IMG/VR virus record: IMGVR_UViG_3300021347_000014
Span: 1-34,710 of that record
Source: a virus
Length of the DNA: 34,710 nucleotides
Strand: one strand, 5' to 3'
Of the stretch, positions 8,187 to 14,489 are shown one piece after another. Each line of letters starts with the position of its first letter. The first letter of the stretch is position 1. The position numbers and the translations under genes are program-made. A model generated the notes under the pieces. It was given only the letters and a program-made list of their open reading frames with translations. It ran no database searches and had not been told where the DNA came from.

Positions 8187-8660
8187 ATGCTAAAAAAAAT
8201 AAAAGATAATATAGGTTTAGTCGTAACAGGCATAGCTCTTATGTCATCTGTTGGTGCAGGAATACAATCACTTAATGCTGTACTTACTACATTAACTGGT
8301 ATTGATGACAGGATGAATAATATAGAGTATGAGTTCAGTGCTTTAAAAGAAAGCACAATGGTTTCTAATGATATAGCAGTACTGTATGAAAAGATTAATG
8401 ATTTAGAAATGGCAGCTAGTAATTTAGGTAGAGCCAATGAACAAATTGCATACTTACAATCAGAGATAAATAGTATCAGACAAGATGTTATGGATAGTGG
8501 TTGGGATTTAGACCAGAAATATATACCAGAGAAGTGGGAATGGACAGACCTTAATAGCAAATCTGTCAGACTTGAAACACAAATACAAGGTTTAGAACAA
8601 AGAATGTGGGAAATAGACACACTTGATGATAGAATTACTTGGTTAGAAAGTAATAGATAA
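8187..8660 (+). CDS. Membrane-anchored coiled-coil protein, lysis or tail related
   Basis: A 157-residue protein with a basic start (MLKKIKDN), a hydrophobic segment at about residues 9-33 (GLVVTGIALMSSVGAG...), and a long heptad-like helical region to the end (DRMNNIEYEFSALKES ... LDDRITWLESNR). This is the architecture of a single-pass membrane protein with an extended coiled coil, as in inner-membrane spanins or similar lysis proteins. AGGA lies upstream at good spacing. Its TAA overlaps the amidase ATG, tying it to lysis. Confidence 0.6.
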   Translation: MLKKIKDNIGLVVTGIALMSSVGAGIQSLNAVLTTLTGIDDRMNNIEYEFSALKESTMVSNDIAVLYEKINDLEMAASNLGRANEQIAYLQSEINSIRQDVMDSGWDLDQKYIPEKWEWTDLNSKSVRLETQIQGLEQRMWEIDTLDDRITWLESNR

Positions 8661-9274
8661 TGAAAGTAACTGCAAGAGATATATGGGGTGCTAAACCTAA
8701 TAAGAAATCTTTCTCTAAACTAGGAGAAGTAAAAGGTTTAGTTGTACATTGGTCAGCTTATCCTACTGCTGTTGGCAATATGGCAGAGATGGATCAGTGT
8801 AAAACAATACAAAGACTGCATCAAGAAGATAGAGGTTGGAATGATGTAGCATATAACTTTTTAGTAGGAGATACAGGACAGATATATGAAGGCAGAGGAT
8901 TTGGAAACAGATCAGCAGCACAAGGTGGTAACAATCGTGAAGAAATTAACTTTAACAATAAGCATTATGTTGCTGTGTGTTGGCTTGGTGGCTCCAATCC
9001 TACCGACAAGCCTTCAGATAAAGCTATTGCATCTGTCAAATGGCTCTATGAACAAGTCGGTGGAGAGCTAAGACCACATAGTTCTTTTAAACAGACACAA
9101 TGTCCTGGTGATGCCTGGCGACAATGGATTATAGAGGAGAAAAGTCCTAGCATAGATAACAAATCATCTGATAATGTGTACATACCAACTAGTTTTGAAA
9201 GTAAATTAGACAAAATTCTTGTTAAACTAGAAAGCATAGAGAGAAAATTAAAGTTAGGAAAGTTAATACAATGA
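8660..9274 (+). CDS. Endolysin: N-acetylmuramoyl-L-alanine amidase (type 2)
   Basis: A 204-residue T7-lysozyme/PGRP-like amidase that cuts the bond between MurNAc and L-Ala in peptidoglycan. Visible family landmarks: KGLVVHWSA with zinc ligand H30, WNDVAYNFLV with the catalytic Tyr at 65, YEGRGFGNRSAAQGGNN, YVAVCWLGG, and LRPHSSFKQTQCPGDAW with zinc ligands H140 and C148. The amidase fold fills about residues 20-160. A C-terminal helix with alternating Leu and Lys (KLDKILVKLESIERKLKL) follows and may bind the wall or oligomerise. No signal peptide is seen, so export should depend on the holin encoded next, whose start overlaps this stop as ATGA. Confidence 0.92.
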   Translation: MKVTARDIWGAKPNKKSFSKLGEVKGLVVHWSAYPTAVGNMAEMDQCKTIQRLHQEDRGWNDVAYNFLVGDTGQIYEGRGFGNRSAAQGGNNREEINFNNKHYVAVCWLGGSNPTDKPSDKAIASVKWLYEQVGGELRPHSSFKQTQCPGDAWRQWIIEEKSPSIDNKSSDNVYIPTSFESKLDKILVKLESIERKLKLGKLIQ

Positions 9275-9456
9275 CACCAGAACTAAAAGATATGTTAGAG
9301 AGAGCAGTATGGACCTTCATTGAAGGATTCATAGGAGCTTTAACCATCAGCCCAATCGTGGGTGTTGACATAAACTCACTACAAATTGCAGCTATTGCAG
9401 GTGGTGGAGCAGCTTTATCTGTTATTAAAACATTCGCAAAGAAAAAAATATCCTAG
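9271..9456 (+). CDS. Holin, r1t-like
   Basis: A 61-residue protein with two hydrophobic segments: WTFIEGFIGALTISPIVGV and LQIAAIAGGGAALSVIKTFA, then a short basic tail (KKKIS). Size, the N-terminal RAVWTF start and the glycine-rich second helix match r1t-type holins, common in phages of Gram-positive and actinobacterial hosts. It would form the membrane lesion that releases the amidase. The ATGA overlap with the amidase gene couples the two. No terminator with a T-tract was seen after it. Confidence 0.8.
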   Translation: MTPELKDMLERAVWTFIEGFIGALTISPIVGVDINSLQIAAIAGGGAALSVIKTFAKKKIS

Positions 9457-9484
9457 AAAACTGTCTGTAAATCTGACTATACTG

Positions 9485-9502
9485 AGCCTTAACAGAAAGG
9501 CT
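9485..9502 (+). promoter_or_regulatory. Hairpin overlapping the ribosome-binding site of the metallophosphoesterase gene
   Basis: AGCCTT (9485-9490) and AAGGCT (9497-9502) form a perfect 6-bp stem around a six-base loop. The only good Shine-Dalgarno, AGAAAGG, lies in the loop and 3' arm, and the ATG follows at 9507. No T-tract follows, so this is not a terminator. Folding would hide the ribosome site. Confidence 0.4.
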
Positions 9503-9506
9503 GCGT

Positions 9507-10658
9507 ATGAAAAAAGATAAAAAAGACTTAGGTAATAACTATTTTAAATCAGGTTGGCAACCATCAGCAGAGTTTGATGAAGCTACTGGTTTAGGAGAAA
9601 TAACACATATAGGGCAAGACCCTAACTACAAATCTAAATTTGACACCATCTTAAAAGACTGGGGCTTTGATCCAGAACATTATGAGATAGATGGCAAAGT
9701 CAAAGCATCATCCTGGAACACACAACTTAAAGGTGGAGATGTTGAAACCTTTTATGCGTTCAAAGGAGTGGTCAGAAGGCGACATCCTGCTCGTGATGAA
9801 TGGTATGACAAGCTACTTAAAGAAGTATCAAAGAAGAAACCATTAAAGAAAAAGAAAATTAAGAGTGATTTAGCATACATCTTTACACTAAGTGACTGGC
9901 AACTAGGGAAAGTTGACCTCGGTGTAGAGAAAACGCTTGAGAGATACGACAAGGCACTTGAGAGAGCAGTAGCAGAGGTTAGGCGACTAGGTAGCGTAGA
10001 TGAAATTTATTTGCTTTCTATGGGCGATTTAACCGAAGGTTGCTACGGATTTTATGATTCTCAACCCCATAATGTATCTTTAAATCTATCTCAACAGTAT
10101 CACTTAGCAAGAAAGCTGATAATGAAAACTGTTGATACATTTCTACCCTATGCAAACAAGATTGTACTGTCTGGTGTACCTGCTAATCACGGAGAAATGG
10201 CTAGATCAGGCAAAGGACAGGTCGTTACATCACGATTAGACAACTCTGACACTATGCACTTACAGATATGCCAAGAGATTATGGAACAGAACCCACGATA
10301 TGACAAAGTAAGTGTGTCCATACCAGAGGGATTCCATCATACATTGGACATCAAAAATGTGAAGGTTGGGTGGACTCACGGACATATGCACGCTGGTGGC
10401 CAGGGACCAGAGGGAAAGATAATGAAGTGGTGGCAAGGACAAATGTTTGGTGACTTTCCTGTTGGAGATGCAGAGATTCTTATTACAGGACACTTTCATC
10501 ACCCTCGTATGATGCAGCAAGGTAACAGAACTTGGTTTCAATGCCCATCTATTGATGCAAGTATAGACTTTACTGCACGAACTGGTATGTGGAGTAAGCC
10601 TGGAGTGTTAACCTTTACTATTGATAAAGATGGTTGGGATAATTATAAGATAGTTTAA
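9507..10658 (+). CDS. Calcineurin-like metallophosphoesterase
   Basis: A 383-residue protein with the ordered metal-binding motifs of this superfamily: LSDWQLGK (D130, Q132 in place of the usual DxH), MGDLTEG (G173-D174), PANHGE (N227-H228), THGHMHA (H291, H293) and TGHFHHP (H329, H331). Members are two-metal phosphatases or nucleases related to Mre11/SbcD and MPPED enzymes. Similar full-length proteins occur in actinobacterial phages without proven substrates. The first 115 residues form a basic N-terminal region (VVRRRHPARDEWYD and a KKKPLKKKK tract) that may bind nucleic acid. It lies between the lysis genes and the convergent leftward block. Confidence 0.85.
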   Translation: MKKDKKDLGNNYFKSGWQPSAEFDEATGLGEITHIGQDPNYKSKFDTILKDWGFDPEHYEIDGKVKASSWNTQLKGGDVETFYAFKGVVRRRHPARDEWYDKLLKEVSKKKPLKKKKIKSDLAYIFTLSDWQLGKVDLGVEKTLERYDKALERAVAEVRRLGSVDEIYLLSMGDLTEGCYGFYDSQPHNVSLNLSQQYHLARKLIMKTVDTFLPYANKIVLSGVPANHGEMARSGKGQVVTSRLDNSDTMHLQICQEIMEQNPRYDKVSVSIPEGFHHTLDIKNVKVGWTHGHMHAGGQGPEGKIMKWWQGQMFGDFPVGDAEILITGHFHHPRMMQQGNRTWFQCPSIDASIDFTARTGMWSKPGVLTFTIDKDGWDNYKIV

Positions 10659-10764
10659 GTAGACAATTTTTTGGTTTCTTTAAAATTATATTAACATAAT
10701 ATTTACCATCAGAAATTACTTGATGCTTGTAACAAATATTATAATTTTTTGTTCTTTTACTCAT
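10618..10764 (-). CDS. Small hypothetical protein (48 aa) after the SET gene
   Basis: An ATG at 10764 overlaps the stop of the SET-domain gene as ATGA. It opens a 48-residue frame: MSKRTKNYNICYKHQVIS, GKYYVNIILKKPKN and a short tail ending HLYQ. Its last 41 bases are antisense to the 3' end of the metallophosphoesterase gene, so the two transcription units collide here. The coupling and a plausible protein body (basic start, beta-like middle) support it; the tail may be fortuitous. Function unknown. Confidence 0.45.
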   Translation of the reverse strand: MSKRTKNYNICYKHQVISDGKYYVNIILKKPKNCLLKLSYNYPNHLYQ

Positions 10765-11063
10765 ACACTATACATACTGTACTTAACAGTAAGCTCTGAT
10801 CCTGCCTCTATATCTTCTAATGTATATAGATAGCGTGTCACTTTACCCTGTATCTCACAGTTAGGTCTATCACTATGATTAATAAATCCACCGAGTGGTG
10901 TTCGTAGTAAGTTATCAGGTTCTCCATACCATTTAGCGTGTGTCATTCCTATAACTTCGTAAGCTGGTATATCTTTAATTGCAAACAAACCCAACCCTTC
11001 TATCTTGCTTGGTTGAATAGTAAGATAGTTAGGTAACGGTCTGTACTTATTCTTCTTCTTCAA
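10761..11063 (-). CDS. Minimal SET-domain protein (putative lysine methyltransferase)
   Basis: A 100-residue protein with the SET signature in order: IEGLGLFAIKDI (residues 21-32, the GxGLFA strand that contacts S-adenosylmethionine), GGFINHSDRPNC (58-69, the NHSxxPN knot) and ELTVKYSMY (90-98, ELxxxY with the catalytic Tyr). There are no pre-SET or post-SET cysteines, so the domain is near minimal size. SET enzymes methylate protein lysines; the substrate here is unknown. No ATG is available at the N-terminus: the frame begins with TTG at 11063 directly after an in-frame stop, with GAGG upstream. It overlaps the end of the 36-residue gene before it. Confidence 0.75.
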   Translation of the reverse strand: MKKKNKYRPLPNYLTIQPSKIEGLGLFAIKDIPAYEVIGMTHAKWYGEPDNLLRTPLGGFINHSDRPNCEIQGKVTRYLYTLEDIEAGSELTVKYSMYSV

Positions 11064-11157
11064 TTACTTCTACCTCTGTAGGTATATGTAGTGGTGCATC
11101 TTCAATCTCAATGTCTTTAAACTCTCCACTATTTGAAACAATTATTTTTATTTTCAT
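11047..11157 (-). CDS. Small acidic protein (36 aa)
   Basis: An ATG at 11157 overlaps the preceding gene's stop as ATGA. It opens MKIKIIVSNSGEFKDIEIED, then APLHIPTEVEVIEEEE. The tail of four Glu resembles the VEEEE end of its upstream neighbour. It is preceded by a purine-rich GAAGAAGAAGA. Function unknown; the coupling is the main evidence. Confidence 0.5.
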   Translation of the reverse strand: MKIKIIVSNSGEFKDIEIEDAPLHIPTEVEVIEEEE

Positions 11158-11339
11158 TCTTCTTCTTCAACAGTTGTAAGTATCTGTATGTTAGGAAGAA
11201 TTGCTAGTAGTTGTTGTTGTCCATTAGTTAACAATATGCTTTTACCCATAAAGAATGGAACACCTTTCTCATTTTTTCTGTTTAGTAACTCTGCAATCAA
11301 CATACCTTCTGTTGCTTTGCTTAACATTGTGTCTATCAT
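11154..11339 (-). CDS. Hypothetical protein (61 aa)
   Basis: A 61-residue protein: MIDTMLSKATEGMLIAELLN, GVPFFMGKSILLTNGQQQL, then LAILPNIQILTTVEEEE. It has a predicted helical first half and a mixed second half with no recognised motif. It overlaps the nuclease-like gene upstream and the small acidic gene downstream, both as ATGA. AAAGGAGATATT before the ATG is a strong ribosome site. Confidence 0.6.
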   Translation of the reverse strand: MIDTMLSKATEGMLIAELLNRKNEKGVPFFMGKSILLTNGQQQLLAILPNIQILTTVEEEE

Positions 11340-11743
11340 AATATCTCCTTTGTATGTACTTTAGCATCTGCTTCAAACAGATACCCTACTTCTTTACTTA
11401 TCATATGATTGTTGTCAAACTCTGTAGTGGAAGGCATATCTCTAAGCTCCCATTTGAAATCATATTCAGCTGCAATCATTCTATTAATGTTCCAAGTCAT
11501 AACCTTACCGTTGCATTCAGTAAGATAAATAAAAGACTTATTCTCCTCAATAGCTTTGATAATATTAGAATCAAATTTCTTCTTCTCTATTATCCAACTG
11601 TCATATGTCTTATCTCTTGACTTAATCTCTACAATGTATGTGTCATTCATTGCATCATAAGAACAGAATGGATCTTCTGTTTCTTGTAACTTATCCATAT
11701 TTGGATAAAGTTCATTTAGTCTATTTATAATTTGTGTTTGCAT
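11336..11743 (-). CDS. PD-(D/E)XK nuclease-like protein
   Basis: A 135-residue protein whose first half fits the PD-(D/E)XK nuclease core: SYDAMNDTYIVEIKSRDKTY supplies D30 and E39-x-K41, followed by WIIEKKKFDSNI, where E53 and K55 suit the next helix, then a beta strand (KSFIYLTECNGKVMTWNI). The spacing between D30 and the ExK is short but usual for the fold. Such proteins act in phage recombination, repair or DNA degradation. Its position two genes after the annealing protein supports a recombination role. Assigned by motif only. Confidence 0.5.
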   Translation of the reverse strand: MQTQIINRLNELYPNMDKLQETEDPFCSYDAMNDTYIVEIKSRDKTYDSWIIEKKKFDSNIIKAIEENKSFIYLTECNGKVMTWNINRMIAAEYDFKWELRDMPSTTEFDNNHMISKEVGYLFEADAKVHTKEIL

Positions 11744-11843
11744 ATTCCATTACCTTTCTACATTCTTCGCAATAACCATTTACTATCTTGCTTGGTTCAC
11801 CGAACAAGTCAAGCTCACCTATATTACAACTTAAACATTTCAA
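11721..11843 (-). CDS. Zinc-ribbon microprotein (40 aa)
   Basis: A TTG at 11843 overlaps the preceding stop as TTGA, with GAGGTG about 10 bases upstream. The frame reads (M)KCLSCNIGELDLF ... NGYCEECRKVMEYANTNYK. Two CxxC knuckles (KCLSC and YCEEC) spaced 19 residues apart form a compact zinc ribbon. Its 3' end overlaps the start of the nuclease-like gene by 23 bases. The non-ATG start and small size keep confidence moderate, but the paired knuckles make it convincing. Confidence 0.6.
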   Translation of the reverse strand: MKCLSCNIGELDLFGEPSKIVNGYCEECRKVMEYANTNYK

Positions 11844-12145
11844 AATAGTTCCACCTCATCTTCCTTATGTTTGGCTTGTATATCTACTGGCTCTAGTAAA
11901 GCGTGACATACTTTCCATTCCCAAGTAAACGGATTCTTTTCATCAGTCATCTTATACCTATAACCGCAGTAAAGATTGCCTTCCATATCTGTATATTTAA
12001 TCTCGTTCTGTTTGCAATAAAATGGTGCTTTGCATTTAGTATCTGGTGGTGCAGGTACATCAAAGTTATAATCAGGAAATCTTTTTTGCAACCTAGCTTT
12101 AAGTTTCTCTATGTTTATAGATTCCCCTGCTCGTTCTAAATCCAT
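11840..12145 (-). CDS. Hypothetical protein with cysteines (101 aa)
   Basis: A 101-residue protein: an acidic helical N-terminus (MDLERAGESINIEKLKARLQ), DYNFDVPAPPDTKCKAPFYC, GNLYCGYRYKMTD and WEWKVCHALLEP. Four cysteines could bind one metal ion. Its start lies inside the last codons of the annealing-protein gene (10-base overlap), so the two are coupled. It may work with the annealing protein. No family recognised. Confidence 0.6.
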   Translation of the reverse strand: MDLERAGESINIEKLKARLQKRFPDYNFDVPAPPDTKCKAPFYCKQNEIKYTDMEGNLYCGYRYKMTDEKNPFTWEWKVCHALLEPVDIQAKHKEDEVELF

Positions 12146-13071
12146 TCGCTTGGTATTGATTCGTTACCTGACCAAGCAGCCCAACCACAGCCACTACCAT
12201 AAGGTGCTTTCTGACAAGCAAAGTCTGGTATCTTAGAGAACTTTGGATCAGATTTCTTATCTCTGTTATCTACAACGCTACCTTTATCAGTACAACTAGG
12301 GCATACTTTGTTCTCATCAGTTGGAGGTCCAGTATAGGTAACCTTTGCACCTAAAATTTCCTCTGCCTCTGTTGTGTCTGGTAACTTATTTTCATTAGCA
12401 TTAAAGACTTCATCTTTATATATTTCTATTTGTGATTCATCCCATTCATTAATATCTTTTGGAAATCCTTTAGACACTACATCATCATAGACTTTACGCT
12501 TTAGCTTATCTCTTTTAGCTTTGTCTTTGATAGTTGCATCCATAAACTTTGCTAACTCTTGCTTATTATTAGGATTATCAGCTACATCTTTAGCGAAGTC
12601 TTGTTTAGCTTTAGCTAAGTTATCCTCTTTTTCTATGACTTGATCTTTAACAGTACCTGTCTTTTGAATTGGTTGTGGTGCAGAGTAATGTTCTTCTTCT
12701 GTCACGCCACCATTCCAGAGTTGGTCTAAACCTAGTCCAAATCTCATAGCACAACGCTTGATACCATCTGATACTGCAAGTTTAAGTAGTTCGCTTTCAG
12801 TTAGATTACGCTTGATAGCGTGTACATCTACATCTCCTACATCTTCTTTGATACCTAGTCCAGGGATTTCTAACCTACACTTTGCACCTACAATAGCGTT
12901 GTCTTTATCTCTCAACACTTCGTATGTGAAGTTATAGTCTGGTGCTACATCAACTAATCTCTTAGTGATAATGCCGTGACTTATGTAATCTCCAAACTTA
13001 CCTTGTGGTGCTTTGTTAATTACATTCTTTGGGAAGTCTTTAATCAACTTCTTCTGTGTTTCTTTATTCAT
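12136..13071 (-). CDS. Rad52-like single-strand annealing protein with C-terminal zinc ribbon
   Basis: A 311-residue protein. The N-terminal 120 residues match Rad52/22-type phage annealing proteins: YISHGIITKRLVDVAPDYNF, a strand ending GAKCRLEIPGLG, and the helix SDGIKRCAMRFGLGLDQLWN (101-120). A charged linker of about 130 residues follows, then a zinc ribbon with C257-x2-C260 and C286/C295 (VCPSC ... FACQKAPYGSGCGWAAW). It should anneal complementary single strands during phage recombination and replication. It has its own promoter-like sequence and a strong ribosome site (TAGGAGATAAATAATG) and heads the downstream genes. The zinc-ribbon extension is typical of actinobacterial phage versions. 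Confidence 0.8.
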   Translation of the reverse strand: MNKETQKKLIKDFPKNVINKAPQGKFGDYISHGIITKRLVDVAPDYNFTYEVLRDKDNAIVGAKCRLEIPGLGIKEDVGDVDVHAIKRNLTESELLKLAVSDGIKRCAMRFGLGLDQLWNGGVTEEEHYSAPQPIQKTGTVKDQVIEKEDNLAKAKQDFAKDVADNPNNKQELAKFMDATIKDKAKRDKLKRKVYDDVVSKGFPKDINEWDESQIEIYKDEVFNANENKLPDTTEAEEILGAKVTYTGPPTDENKVCPSCTDKGSVVDNRDKKSDPKFSKIPDFACQKAPYGSGCGWAAWSGNESIPSEWI

Positions 13072-13093
13072 TATTTATCTCCTATTTTCCTAC

Positions 13094-13122
13094 ATTATAG
13101 TTACTAAGTATGACAATATCTA
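13094..13122 (-). promoter_or_regulatory. Leftward promoter before the annealing-protein gene
   Basis: On the minus strand TAGATA (13117-13122) and TATAAT (13094-13099) are 17 bases apart. The -10 is perfect and the -35 matches four of six consensus bases. The -10 is followed by GTAGG, giving the same 11-mer TATAATGTAGG found at the promoter at 14811. Initiation would leave a short leader containing the ribosome site of the gene at 13071. Confidence 0.55.
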
Positions 13123-13178
13123 CTAGACTGAAATTGATAAACAGATTATTCAATGTTTATTTCCTTTCTGAAGTAGAT

Positions 13179-13198
13179 AACCTCTAGCAATAGAGGTT
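13179..13198. terminator. GCAA-tetraloop hairpin after the HTH gene
   Basis: AACCTCTA and TAGAGGTT form a perfect 8-bp stem around GCAA (plus strand). It lies two bases beyond the stop of the leftward HTH gene. Neither side has a clean T-tract; the plus-strand side continues GTTTACTT. The tip TAGCAATA is the same as in the rightward terminator at 17383. It may be a weak terminator, processing site or read-through block. Confidence 0.35.
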
Positions 13199-13200
13199 GT

Positions 13201-13449
13201 TTACTTAACAATCCTATGTATCATTTGTCTTGTTAAATTAGTAGTCGTTGCTAATGACTGTGCTGATACGCCTACATTGTATAAACCTTTAATAGCTTTA
13301 TCTCTCAACTCTTTGTATGTCTTAACTAAATGTTCTGCTTGATCTAGCTCATCTAAACTCTCTTGTAGCACTACATAAAGAGTTTGTAACTGTTGTTCAT
13401 CTACAACTTTCTTTATGTTCTCTTGTGCCTGTTCTAATAAGTCGTCCAT
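13201..13449 (-). CDS. Small HTH DNA-binding protein
   Basis: An 82-residue protein: a helical first half (LEQAQENIKKVVDEQQLQ ... AEHLVKTYKELRDKAI) and a C-terminal helix-turn-helix, GVSAQSLATTTNLTRQMIHRIVK, of the sigma-region-4-like kind ('VSAxxLAxxTxLTRQxIHRIV') common in actinobacterial and phage regulators. It could bind DNA as a regulator of this block. AGAAAGGATATGTAATG precedes it, and the ATG overlaps the preceding stop by one base. Confidence 0.7.
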   Translation of the reverse strand: MDDLLEQAQENIKKVVDEQQLQTLYVVLQESLDELDQAEHLVKTYKELRDKAIKGLYNVGVSAQSLATTTNLTRQMIHRIVK

Positions 13450-13568
13450 TACATATCCTTTCTAATCTGGTCTAAAAATTCTTGTGTTAATCCCTGTGAT
13501 TTCCGTTGTTGTTCTTCTAACCGTACTCGTTTATAGAATTTGTATCTATATATTAATTTACTAAACAT
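13449..13568 (-). CDS. Small basic protein (39 aa)
   Basis: An ATG at 13568 with CAGAAAGGAATT before it opens MFSKLIYRYKFYKRVRLEEQ, then QRKSQGLTQEFLDQIRKDM, ending TAA that overlaps the next ATG. Strongly basic and Gln-rich with amphipathic helices. The ribosome site is of the same type as the next gene's. Function unknown. Confidence 0.6.
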   Translation of the reverse strand: MFSKLIYRYKFYKRVRLEEQQRKSQGLTQEFLDQIRKDM

Positions 13569-13594
13569 AATTCCTTTCTGTTATTTAGTTGTGT

Positions 13595-13783
13595 TTATAT
13601 TGTACTGTCTGCTCTTTTAAGAGTGACAATGAATGATCCCATTTGACTTTCTTGGCTGACTACTTCTAATCTATTTCGCCTACAATATCTTTCTACTTCG
13701 CTTGTGCTAGGAAAGATACGAAAGCTACGATTAAAAGCTACGACTATTTGCCTACAATCTCGTGGCATATCAATTTTTATCAT
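13595..13783 (-). CDS. Hypothetical protein (62 aa)
   Basis: A 62-residue protein: MIKIDMPRDCRQIVVAFNRS, then FPSTSEVERYCRRNRLEVV, then QMGSFIVTLKRADSTI. A beta-alpha-beta pattern with two CR(Q/R) sites; not a recognisable zinc finger. GAAAGG lies before the ATG. It stands 26 bases before the next gene, less tightly packed than its neighbours. Confidence 0.55.
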   Translation of the reverse strand: MIKIDMPRDCRQIVVAFNRSFRIFPSTSEVERYCRRNRLEVVSQESQMGSFIVTLKRADSTI

Positions 13784-13850
13784 TAATAACCTTTCATTCT
13801 AGTATAAACAGAAGTTTACAATAGTGTGTAAACTTATTTGACTTTCTTAT

Positions 13851-13997
13851 TTAGATGCATTTTGCGTTACAACAATCACTTAAATAAATAAAGTTGTAAT
13901 ACTCATCTTCTAATTGGTAATAGTCTGTATCTTGCCTACAACTACTACATACTTTTGAATATATTTTTGTTCCATTAACAATATCTACTATAAACAT
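13851..13997 (-). CDS. Zinc-finger microprotein (48 aa)
   Basis: An ATG at 13997 overlaps the preceding stop (TAATG). The frame reads MFIVDIVNGTKIYSKVCSSC, RQDTDYYQLEDEYYNFIYL and SDCCNAKCI. CSSC and DCCNAKC can bind a zinc ion, with an acidic Tyr-rich strand between them, a layout seen in many small phage proteins. The ribosome site is GAGGAGAGGGAG. Function unknown. Confidence 0.6.
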   Translation of the reverse strand: MFIVDIVNGTKIYSKVCSSCRQDTDYYQLEDEYYNFIYLSDCCNAKCI

Positions 13998-14215
13998 TAT
14001 TCTCCCTCTCCTCTGAACATTTCCTCAAAACATTCTGGGTGTACCCCAGTCATCAGCTGTTCTCTTTCTTCTTTGCTATGATCTGGAAATATATCCTGGA
14101 TTAATCTTCTAAGGTGTCGTGGTGTTTGAGTAAACTCTCTATAAGCTCTTCTATCTACCATAACTGTACCTGTTTGCCTACAATGTATACATTCTTTAGT
14201 TGTTACTGCGAACAT
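13997..14215 (-). CDS. Conserved actinophage-type CxxC protein (72 aa)
   Basis: A 72-residue protein with ECIHCRQTGTVMVDRRAY (C9, C12), then RRLIQDIFPDHSKEEREQLM, then TGVHPECFEEMF. This pattern (CxxC knuckle, basic Tyr segment, IQDxFPxxSxxxREQLxTG, CF motif) is a well-known family of unknown function in phages of Actinobacteria. It is one of the better clues to host type. Preceded by TAGGAGGAAGAATAATG, an excellent ribosome site. Confidence 0.8.
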   Translation of the reverse strand: MFAVTTKECIHCRQTGTVMVDRRAYREFTQTPRHLRRLIQDIFPDHSKEEREQLMTGVHPECFEEMFRGEGE

Positions 14216-14226
14216 TATTCTTCCTC

Positions 14227-14367
14227 CTATATTTTTTGTAATCTTCTATCACAATTCTTTTTATTGCAATAACTTCTGCCTACTGTTCGTTCTTTATGTG
14301 TTCTATAATCAAATTCTGTCATACGCATACAACCACAATTCCAATCTATTTGATTTACATAAGACAT
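14227..14367 (-). CDS. Cysteine-rich microprotein (46 aa)
   Basis: An ATG at 14367 with GGAGGAAGAATA before it opens a 46-residue frame: MSYVNQIDWNCGCMRMTEFD, then RSYCNKKNCDRRLQKI. CGC plus YCNKKNC gives four cysteines for one metal site, and the whole protein is basic. Its ATG overlaps the preceding stop. Function unknown. Confidence 0.55.
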   Translation of the reverse strand: MSYVNQIDWNCGCMRMTEFDYRTHKERTVGRSYCNKKNCDRRLQKI

Positions 14368-14489
14368 TATTCTTCCTCCAAACAACTTCTAATATCCTTA
14401 TCATCTAATTCGTGTATATATTCTATTGCTTGTTCCATATCAATAGCTGAAAATGATACAAACATTGTATATAATTTTGGTTTAGCCAT
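14367..14489 (-). CDS. Small acidic helical protein (40 aa)
   Basis: An ATG at 14489 opens MAKPKLYTMFVSFSAIDMEQ, then AIEYIHELDDKDIRSCLEEE. The end DDKDIRSCLEEE resembles DDKEVKRILEQEF at the end of the 46-residue gene at 15362, so the two may be related. Start and stop overlap neighbours as TAATG. The start context lies in a 24-base exact repeat shared with the next gene upstream. Confidence 0.5.
   Translation of the reverse strand: MAKPKLYTMFVSFSAIDMEQAIEYIHELDDKDIRSCLEEE

Noticed and set aside
13082-13153. A 23-residue leftward frame starting with TTG after AGAAAGG
   Set aside because: Very short, non-ATG, no conserved residues, and it covers the promoter of the annealing gene. Not strong enough to list as a gene.
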